From NCBI GenBank assembly GCA_946887155.1, contig CAMPKM010000177.1, positions 1 through 6,471 of the forward strand: a stretch of 6,471 nt of DNA. Direction: 5' to 3'. Positions 1 to 4,595 of this stretch are shown piece after piece (position 1 is the stretch's first letter; each line of letters begins with the position of its first letter). The stretch is from an uncultured Gemmatimonadota bacterium (GTDB lineage: Bacteria > Gemmatimonadota > Gemmatimonadetes > Gemmatimonadales > Gemmatimonadaceae). Below the pieces are notes generated by a model that ran no database searches, was not told where the DNA came from, and saw only the letters and a program-made list of their open reading frames with translations. Position numbers and translations under genes: made by a program.

Positions 1-138
1 CACCTGAGCCGATGTGGTCCCACCGCGCCTGGCCAGTGCATCGCTGGAAATGGTCTCGACACCTTTGTCAGCCGACTCCTCGAGAAAGCGGAGATAGGCG
101 GAGAGGCGGCGGACGGTACTTTCAGCGATTTTCTTCAC
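1..138 (-). CDS. rex: Redox-sensing transcriptional repressor Rex, N-terminal fragment (runs off left edge)
   Basis: Rex is a cytoplasmic dimeric repressor that reads the NADH/NAD+ ratio: it binds operators when NADH is low and releases them when NADH rises, controlling respiration and fermentation genes. Only the first 46 codons are visible, read on the minus strand. They hold the N-terminal winged-helix DNA-binding domain, with the family signature KKIAESTVRRLSAYLRFLEE at residues 2-20 and then VETISSDALAR and TTSAQV, where Rex proteins normally continue into RKDLSYFG. The NAD(H)-binding Rossmann domain lies outside the window. I chose the GTG at 136-138 because it gives the usual family start (M-K-K-I). 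An in-frame ATG at 160-162 would add eight residues, but it lies inside the operator palindrome at 150-169, so it is less likely. No strong ribosome binding site precedes either start. The operator just upstream implies autoregulation. Identification is confident from motif recognition; it was not checked by alignment. Confidence 0.93.
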   Translation of the reverse strand, partial: MKKIAESTVRRLSAYLRFLEESADKGVETISSDALARRGGTTSAQV

Positions 139-149
139 GGGCCAATGAG

Positions 150-169
150 CTTGTGAAATCATTCACAAG
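150..169. promoter_or_regulatory. Rex operator (ROP box), perfect palindrome
   Basis: The arms TTGTGAA (151-157) and TTCACAA (162-168) are separated by ATCA. The symmetry extends one base further on each side (C150/G169), giving a 20-bp element. This is an exact match to the published Rex consensus TTGTGAA-N4-TTCACAA. It sits 11 bases upstream of the rex GTG start and 42 bases upstream of the divergent exonuclease ATG. Autoregulation of rex is therefore the expected role. Control of the divergent gene is possible but is only inferred from position. No convincing -35/-10 pair could be assigned on either strand around it. Confidence 0.92.
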
Positions 170-211
170 TGTATTCGGTTCGGTTCGTTTGGGCTAGTGA
201 GCATCTCCCTC

Positions 212-1234
212 ATGTCAAAACCCGTAACCGCGCAAACCGCGCGCCTGTATAGTTTTGACGACATGACGCGACGGCTGGGGCGGTCAGCTGCAAGCGGCCT
301 GCAGGGACGAGCGAGCTCAGTTGCGAGCGAAGTCGTCGTTCAGCCGTTTATTTCTGTCGAGACGCCTTCGTCTCCGCTGGTGGACAGGGCGCGCTCGTTT
401 CTCGAAGCCGGACCGTCGGGTTCCGTGCCGTTGATTGAACACGTCTGCCGGCTGCCGGGCGCGCCGCCCGCGGTGGCCGAACAGCTGGCGCTCGCACTGT
501 TCACCCAGACGTCCGACGTCCAGCGTGGCACTGACGGTCGCTGGACGCTGGTGCGCGAGTCGCGTGTCCAGCGGCTGCAACAGTCCGTGGCGCGACACCT
601 CGATGCACTCACGTATGTCGTCGTCGACGTGGAAACGACGGGCGGCAGCCCGGGGGGCGGCGATCGCATTACCGAGTTCGGCGCAGTCACGGTCGCCGGC
701 GGCCAGATCGTCGATGTCTTCGAGACGCTGGTGAATCCCGAGCGTCCGATCCCGGCACAGGTCTCACGCCTGACGAGAATCACGTGGGACATGGTGCGCC
801 GGGCGCCGACGATCCGTGACGTCGCGGCCCGCATCGCCGACGTGCTGCAAGGTCACGTGTTCGTCGCGCATAACGCGGCCTTTGACTGGCGTTTCGTATC
901 GACCGAACTGTCCCGCTTCGGCGGGCAGCAGCTCGCCGGCGAGAAGCTCTGTACGGTGAAGCTGGCGCGCGCCGTCGTGCCGAACATCAAGCGCCGGTCG
1001 CTGGACTCGCTGTCGTACTACTACGGCATCGAGAATCACGCCCGGCACCGCGCCGGTGGCGACGCGTTGGCGACGGCGAAGGTGCTGTTGCGCCTCCTGT
1101 CGGCGGCGCGCGACCGCGGGTGCGAAACGCTCGAGGATCTGCGTACCCTCACCAGGCGCGTGCCGTCGCGGGGACGCGGGCGCCGCAAGCGCCGGGGCAT
1201 GCCCGGCTGGACCGACGGAGAGATGACCGCATGA
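212..1234 (+). CDS. DnaQ-like DEDDh 3'-5' exonuclease with N-terminal extension
   Basis: This is a probable 3'-5' exonuclease of the RNase T/DnaQ (DEDDh) family, which removes nucleotides from DNA or RNA 3' ends with two metal ions. All catalytic motifs are visible. With the ATG at 212 as residue 1, Exo I is VVDVETTGG (D139, E141), Exo II is VAHNAAFD (H220, D225), and Exo III is HRAGGDALATA (H279, D284). The nuclease domain spans roughly residues 135-300. Before it lies an extension of about 130 residues. Its part at about 56-115 (LVDRARSFLEAG through GRWTLVRE) looks like a small winged-helix-type module; that is my inference. The tail is very basic (RGRGRRKRRG, about 321-330), suggesting nucleic-acid contact. 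At 340 aa it is longer than the epsilon subunit of E. coli Pol III (243 aa), so it may be a stand-alone nuclease rather than the proofreading subunit. An in-frame GTG at 197 would add five residues; neither start has a good ribosome binding site. The stop overlaps the next gene's ATG. Confidence 0.85.
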   Translation: MSKPVTAQTARLYSFDDMTRRLGRSAASGLQGRASSVASEVVVQPFISVETPSSPLVDRARSFLEAGPSGSVPLIEHVCRLPGAPPAVAEQLALALFTQTSDVQRGTDGRWTLVRESRVQRLQQSVARHLDALTYVVVDVETTGGSPGGGDRITEFGAVTVAGGQIVDVFETLVNPERPIPAQVSRLTRITWDMVRRAPTIRDVAARIADVLQGHVFVAHNAAFDWRFVSTELSRFGGQQLAGEKLCTVKLARAVVPNIKRRSLDSLSYYYGIENHARHRAGGDALATAKVLLRLLSAARDRGCETLEDLRTLTRRVPSRGRGRRKRRGMPGWTDGEMTA

Positions 1235-2130
1235 GTGCACCCGGACCGCTGGTGCAAACGTTTCACGTCGGCCGGCTCAAGGTGCACGCGATCCAGACCG
1301 GCGGACAGAAGCTCGACGGCGGCGCCATGTTCGGCGTCGTACCCAAGCCGCTCTGGGAGCGTCGCATCCGCGCCGACGAGCGGAACCGGATCCAGTTAGG
1401 CATGCGCTGCCTGCTCATCGAGCACGAGCGCGGACTCGTGATGATCGACAACGGAGCAGGGAACAAGGAGAACGCGAAGTTCCACGAGATCTACGGAGTC
1501 GAGAACGCCGGACAAGAGAGCCGGACCCTGCTCGAGGACGGCCTGCGCGAGATTGGCGTGCGGGCGGAGGACGTTTCGCTGATGATCGACACGCACCTGC
1601 ATTTCGATCACGCTGGCGGAAACACGTGGGTCGACGGCGGCGGTGTGGTGCGTCCCACGTTCCCGAATGCGCGCTATGTCGTCCAGCACGGCGAATACGA
1701 CTGGGCGACCCACACCAATGAACGCACCGCCGCCAGCTATTTCGCGCACAACTTCGAGCCGGTCGTCGCGGCCGGCCAGTTCGACTTCGTATCGGGCGAG
1801 GTCGAGGTCTGGCCCGGGATCACGCTCATCCCGACCCCCGGCCACACGCCGCATCACCAGAGCGTCCTGATCGAGAGCGATGGGGCCCGGGCGTTTTATC
1901 CGGCCGATCTCATGCCGACGTCCGCTCACATCCCCCTTCCATGGATCATGGGTTACGACGTCGAGCCGCTGCGCACGCTGGAGACCAAACGGGTGATCCT
2001 GAAGCGTGCGGTGGCCGAGGAGTGGCTGGTGGTGTTCGAGCACGATGCGTCCGTCTTGTCCGGTCGGATCATGGTGGATGGGAAGGGTTACGGACTGGGC
2101 GCGGGGCGCCAGGCTCAGGGCGACCAGTAG
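1231..2130 (+). CDS. MBL-fold metallohydrolase (YtnP / AHL-lactonase-like)
   Basis: A 299-aa metallo-beta-lactamase-fold hydrolase, predicted cytoplasmic because no signal peptide or membrane segment is visible. The dinuclear metal site is complete: THLHFDHAGG gives H122, H124, D126 and H127; PGHTPHH gives H205; PADLMP gives D226; and FEHD gives H271. The N-terminal pattern (GGAMFGVVPKPLW at about 30-42, then RNRIQLGMRCLLIE at about 51-64) is typical of the MBL subgroup often annotated as quorum-quenching lactonase YtnP. Substrate cannot be read from sequence, and many such proteins have unknown substrates. The start is ATG 1231, overlapping the upstream exonuclease stop as ATGA, with GGAGAG at 1217-1222 as ribosome binding site. 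The pair is therefore probably cotranscribed and translationally coupled. An earlier in-frame start near 1120 would lie deep inside the exonuclease gene and was rejected. Codon 56 is TTA, rare in this window. Confidence 0.88.
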   Translation: MSAPGPLVQTFHVGRLKVHAIQTGGQKLDGGAMFGVVPKPLWERRIRADERNRIQLGMRCLLIEHERGLVMIDNGAGNKENAKFHEIYGVENAGQESRTLLEDGLREIGVRAEDVSLMIDTHLHFDHAGGNTWVDGGGVVRPTFPNARYVVQHGEYDWATHTNERTAASYFAHNFEPVVAAGQFDFVSGEVEVWPGITLIPTPGHTPHHQSVLIESDGARAFYPADLMPTSAHIPLPWIMGYDVEPLRTLETKRVILKRAVAEEWLVVFEHDASVLSGRIMVDGKGYGLGAGRQAQGDQ

Positions 2131-2173
2131 GGGTCGCGGGCTTCTGAACTGGTTGAACCGGTGCGTCTAACCC

Positions 2174-2194
2174 CTTTGCGCTTTGCGCTTTGCG
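2174..2194. repeat. Short tandem repeat, three perfect CTTTGCG units
   Basis: CTTTGCG occurs three times head to tail (2174-2180, 2181-2187, 2188-2194), followed by a partial unit (CT). Each junction also forms the small inverted repeat GCGC-TTT-GCGC. It lies 44 bases after the MBL-fold gene stop, immediately before an AT-richer patch (TATTAG) that could be a promoter -10 element. The function is unknown; it may be replication slippage or part of the promoter or leader of the infC operon. Confidence 0.8.
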
Positions 2195-2315
2195 CTATTA
2201 GCTTCAGGCCTCACAACTCGGAAAGCAGAGCCCTCGGCTCTCACCCTCCGGCCCTCACGTTGAGGTGCTGCAGGAGTCCATGAATTCGCGACCGGCGTTC
2301 GCCGGGGTCGCGTGT

Positions 2316-2347
2316 CGCGGGCTCCCAGTGGGTCCGCGCTTTTGTTT
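2316..2347 (+). terminator. Intrinsic-terminator-like hairpin in the infC leader
   Basis: CGCGGG (2316-2321) pairs with TCCGCG (2333-2338), counting one G-T pair. An inner CCC/GGG stem (2324-2326 with 2330-2332) closes an AGT loop, with a two-base bulge (CT, 2322-2323). The stem is followed by C and then TTTTGTTT (2340-2347). A GC-rich stem next to a T-run in an otherwise T-poor genome is the signature of Rho-independent termination. It lies about 60 bases before the infC start, so it could act as an attenuator. It could alternatively terminate transcription from the upstream exonuclease/MBL unit. The CGCG at 2309-2312 could pair with CGCG at 2316-2319 and compete for the 5' arm. Confidence 0.6.
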
Positions 2348-2351
2348 CACC

Positions 2352-2375
2352 CTTGTCAGGCGGGTGCCTGACGAG
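2352..2375 (+). promoter_or_regulatory. Hairpin just before the infC ribosome binding site
   Basis: GTCAGGC (2355-2361) and GCCTGAC (2366-2372) are perfect complements around a GGGT loop. The stem extends outward through T-G, T-A and C-G pairs to 10 bp. No T-run follows, so it is not a terminator. It ends 11 bases before the AGGAG Shine-Dalgarno sequence (2387-2391) and might modulate translation of infC or bind a regulatory protein. The pairing is directly visible; the role is inferred. Confidence 0.55.
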
Positions 2376-2386
2376 TCACCTAACGC

Positions 2387-2402
2387 AGGAGACGTTGCCA
2401 TT
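2387..2402 (+). promoter_or_regulatory. Shine-Dalgarno plus ATT initiation site of infC
   Basis: AGGAG (2387-2391) is followed by an 8-base spacer and ATT (2400-2402). The spacing is ideal, and no ATG, GTG or TTG in the IF3 frame lies at a comparable distance. This decides the infC start and points to IF3-dependent autogenous control at the non-canonical codon. Confidence 0.85.
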
Positions 2403-2915
2403 CAGGACGCATCCAAACGCATTCGCGTCAATCGACAGATCCGCATCAGCCCTGTACGCGTCATCGGACACGATGGCGCCCAACTGGGAATCATGGAAGT
2501 GGACAAGGCCATGGCGCTGGCCGAAGAACATGGGCTCGACCTGGTGGAAGTCGCCGCCACGGCAAGACCGCCCGTCGTCCGGGTGATGGACTTCGGCAAG
2601 TTCAAGTTCGAGCAGGCCAAGCAGGCGCGGATCGCGAAGAAGAAGCAGCACGTCATCCAGCTCAAGGAAGTGAAGTATCGGCCCGGCATCGACGAGCACG
2701 ATTTCGACACGAAGACGCGTCATGCCAGGCGGTTTCTCGAAGAGAAGAACAAGGTCAAGGTCACGCTGATGTTTCGCGGGCGGCAGATCGCCCATCCGGA
2801 GCTGGGCGTGGCGGTAGTGGACCGGGTCGCCACGGAATTGGCAGATGTCGCCAAGATCGAGAGCGCGGCCAAGATGGAAGGCAAGCAACTCACGATGATC
2901 CTTTCGCCCCGATAA
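2400..2915 (+). CDS. infC: Translation initiation factor IF-3, ATT start codon
   Basis: IF3 binds the 30S subunit, keeps it apart from 50S and monitors start-codon/initiator-tRNA pairing. The 171-residue product has the normal family length. The N-domain covers about residues 7-77 (RIRVNRQIRISPVRVIG, then VDKAMALAEEHGLDLVEVA and VRVMDFGKFKFE). A lysine-rich linker follows (about 73-84), then the C-domain (KEVKYRPGIDEHDFDTK, LMFRGRQIAHPELG, and a terminal MILSPR). I place the start at ATT 2400-2402: AGGAG lies 8 bases upstream and the product begins (M)QDASKRIRVN, as in other IF3 proteins. ATT is the well-known atypical infC start that lets IF3 repress its own translation by discriminating against it. 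The frame stays open upstream to an ATG at 2280, which would add 40 unusual residues; that form is less likely. infC is the first gene of infC-rpmI-rplT-pheS-pheT, preceded by a structured leader. Confidence 0.95.
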   Translation: MQDASKRIRVNRQIRISPVRVIGHDGAQLGIMEVDKAMALAEEHGLDLVEVAATARPPVVRVMDFGKFKFEQAKQARIAKKKQHVIQLKEVKYRPGIDEHDFDTKTRHARRFLEEKNKVKVTLMFRGRQIAHPELGVAVVDRVATELADVAKIESAAKMEGKQLTMILSPR

Positions 2916-2928
2916 TCAGGACTGAACG

Positions 2929-3126
2929 ATGCCCAAGATGAAATCGCACAAAGGCGCGAAGAAACGCTTCTCGGTGACCGGTACCGGGAAGATCCGCCGC
3001 CTGAAGGCCAACAAGAGCCACATCCTCACCAAGAAGGACGCCAAGCGGAAGCGCCACCTGCGTCGCGCCACGATCGTGTCCACCAACGGCGAGACGCGCG
3101 TGCTGAAGCGTCTCTTGCAGGCGTAG
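2929..3126 (+). CDS. rpmI: 50S ribosomal protein L35
   Basis: L35 is a small, very basic protein of the large ribosomal subunit. The 65-residue product has full family length and shows the conserved N-terminus [20 protein letters not shown], the KSHILTKK segment around residues 29-36, and the RKRHLRRAT patch around 40-48. The start at ATG 2929 is supported by AGGA (2918-2921) 7 bases upstream and by the invariant MPKMKS beginning. It starts 13 bases after the infC stop and ends 9 bases before rplT, the classic infC-rpmI-rplT order, so it is cotranscribed. Nothing unusual is seen. Confidence 0.97.
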   Translation: MPKMKSHKGAKKRFSVTGTGKIRRLKANKSHILTKKDAKRKRHLRRATIVSTNGETRVLKRLLQA

Positions 3127-3135
3127 GAGCGAACG

Positions 3136-3492
<357 letters not shown>

Positions 3493-3502
3493 CGACAGAT
3501 CG

Positions 3503-3566
3503 CGGATGGGGGATGGCGGACGTGAGATGACCCCTCCATCTCCCCGCCATCCCCTCTTGCATCCCG
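3503..3566 (+). promoter_or_regulatory. Long intercistronic hairpin between rplT and pheS
   Basis: GGGGATGGCGG (3509-3519) is perfectly complementary to CCGCCATCCCC (3544-3554). Inside it, GAGATG (3524-3529) pairs with CATCTC (3537-3542) around a 7-base loop. At the base, CGGATG (3503-3508) can pair with CATCC(C)G (3560-3566) with one bulge. The structure therefore fills nearly all of the 77-base spacer and ends three bases before the pheS ATG. No T-run follows, so intrinsic termination is unlikely. It could mark an RNA-processing or stability site, or replace a Shine-Dalgarno sequence by bringing the rplT stop close to the pheS start. The pairing is visible; the function is inferred. Confidence 0.7.
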
Positions 3567-3569
3567 TTC

Positions 3570-4595
3570 ATGACCGGCACCATCAGCACTCTCGAACACT
3601 TCATCGCCGAGATCGATCGGGCGCAGTCGCGCGCCGATGAGCTCATCCCCGCCGCGACGACGACCGAGGCGGTCGAGGCGGCGCGCGTGCAGCTGGTCGG
3701 TCGCACCAGCGGCGTCGTGTCGGTCCTCAGCGGCGCCCTCAGCACGCTGCCGAAGGAGGATCGCCCGGAGGCCGGGCGCCGGTTCAACGCCTGGCGAGTG
3801 GCGACCGAGGCAGCCCTCGACGCGGCGCGATCCCGGCTGGCGGCGTCGACCCCCGACGCACTACTCGATCCGACGATGCCGGCGCGTCCGTCGTGGCGCG
3901 GCGCGCGGCACCCGGTCTCCATCGTCATCGATGAGATCGAGGCCATCTTCCGCGAGCTGGGCTTCACCGTCGCGTTAGGCCCGGAAGCCGAACACGAATG
4001 GTACAACTTCGGCGCGCTGAACTTTCCGGCCGATCACCCGGCGATGGACATGCACGATACCCTCTACCTGGGTGAGGGGCAGGTGCTGCGGACGCACACG
4101 TCACCGGTGCAGGTCCGGACGATGCAGGCCTACGCGCCGCCGATCCGCGTGCTCGCGCCGGGGAACGTGTATCGCCGCGATTTCTTCGATGCCACGCATG
4201 CGCCGGTCTTTTCGCAGCTCGAAGGGCTGGCGATCGACGAGGGTATCTCGTTCGCCGACCTGAAGGCGACGCTGGCATTGTTTGCACGGAAGTTCTACGG
4301 CAATACGACGCGGACCCGCTTCGGGCCGTCCTACTTTCCGTTCACGGAGCCGTCGGCCCAAATGGAAGTCGAGGTCGACCTCGGCGACGGCCGCGGGCCC
4401 CGCTGGCTGGAGATCATGGGCTGCGGCATGGTGCATCCGGCCGTCCTCGAGTCGGCGGGACTCGACAGTGAACGCTATTCCGGCTGGGCCTTCGGCATGG
4501 GTCCGGGCCGCATCGCCATGTCCCGCTACGGCATTCCCGACATCCGGCTGCTCTACGACTCCGACGTGCGCTTCCTGGAACAGCTCGGCACATGA
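3570..4595 (+). CDS. pheS: Phenylalanyl-tRNA synthetase alpha subunit
   Basis: This is the catalytic subunit of the alpha2-beta2 class II enzyme that charges tRNA-Phe with phenylalanine using ATP. At 341 residues it is of normal length. The N-terminal coiled-coil arm that contacts tRNA covers about residues 5-95. Class II motif 1 lies near ARHPVSIVIDEIEAIFRELGF (112-132). HTSPVQVRTM (176-185) and motif 2 (NVYRRDFFDATHAPVFSQLEG, about 199-219) build the ATP site. FPFTEPSAQMEV (257-268) lines the phenylalanine pocket, and motif 3 is FGMGPGRIAMSRYGI (308-322). In motif 3 the residue before the invariant arginine is glycine where Glu or Asp is more usual, probably tolerated. ATG 3570 gives a family-like beginning but has no Shine-Dalgarno sequence, perhaps because of the hairpin that fills the spacer from rplT. 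It overlaps pheT by ATGA, consistent with coupled, equimolar synthesis. Confidence 0.97.
   Translation: MTGTISTLEHFIAEIDRAQSRADELIPAATTTEAVEAARVQLVGRTSGVVSVLSGALSTLPKEDRPEAGRRFNAWRVATEAALDAARSRLAASTPDALLDPTMPARPSWRGARHPVSIVIDEIEAIFRELGFTVALGPEAEHEWYNFGALNFPADHPAMDMHDTLYLGEGQVLRTHTSPVQVRTMQAYAPPIRVLAPGNVYRRDFFDATHAPVFSQLEGLAIDEGISFADLKATLALFARKFYGNTTRTRFGPSYFPFTEPSAQMEVEVDLGDGRGPRWLEIMGCGMVHPAVLESAGLDSERYSGWAFGMGPGRIAMSRYGIPDIRLLYDSDVRFLEQLGT

Larger units (their letters stand above)
2131..2399 (+). promoter_or_regulatory. Structured leader upstream of infC operon (candidate attenuator)
   Basis: This 269-nt stretch holds no convincing gene. It contains a series of self-complementary elements on the plus strand: AGAGCC-CTC-GGCTCT (2227-2241); CCTCA-CGT-TGAGG (2253-2265); a bulged GC-rich hairpin (2288-2311, with GCGA/TCGC outside CCGGC-GTTC-GCCGG); a terminator-like hairpin with T-tract (2316-2347); and a long hairpin (2352-2375). 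The Shine-Dalgarno sequence for infC follows at 2387-2391. In Bacillus and Enterobacteria the infC-rpmI-rplT operon is controlled by IF3 and/or L20 through its mRNA; a similar role here is inference. A weak TATTAG at 2196-2201 could be a -10 element, but no good -35 accompanies it. The frame is open upstream of the IF3 start, but I think it is not normally translated. Confidence 0.55.

Noticed and set aside
12..197. 61-codon plus-strand reading frame at the left edge
   Set aside because: It lies antisense to the clear Rex N-terminus and across the Rex operator; its translation resembles no known family and is Arg/Ser rich, as expected for an off-frame reading of GC-rich DNA.
340..834. 164-codon minus-strand reading frame opposite the exonuclease gene
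   Set aside because: It is low-complexity Ser/Thr/Arg-rich translation, antisense to conserved DEDDh motifs; it is a shadow frame.
1120..1230. Upstream in-frame start for the MBL-fold protein
   Set aside because: It would overlap about 115 bases of the exonuclease gene; family similarity begins after 1231, where a good ribosome binding site and an ATGA overlap are present.
1396..2043. 215-codon minus-strand reading frame opposite the MBL gene
   Set aside because: The plus-strand frame carries complete metal-binding motifs; the minus frame is a codon-position shadow with no recognisable domain.
2142..2162. ACTGG-TTGAA-CCGGT inverted repeat after the MBL gene as a terminator
   Set aside because: The stem is only 5 bp (including a G-T pair) and no T-run follows, so it is too weak to call.
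2174..2194. Possible CRISPR or insertion-sequence end
   Set aside because: The units are only 7 bases with no spacers, and there is no transposase or terminal inverted repeat nearby.
3493..3569. T-box or Phe-leader attenuator before pheS
   Set aside because: There is no T-run after the hairpin, no T-box consensus and no Phe-rich leader peptide; the spacer is too short for a T-box.
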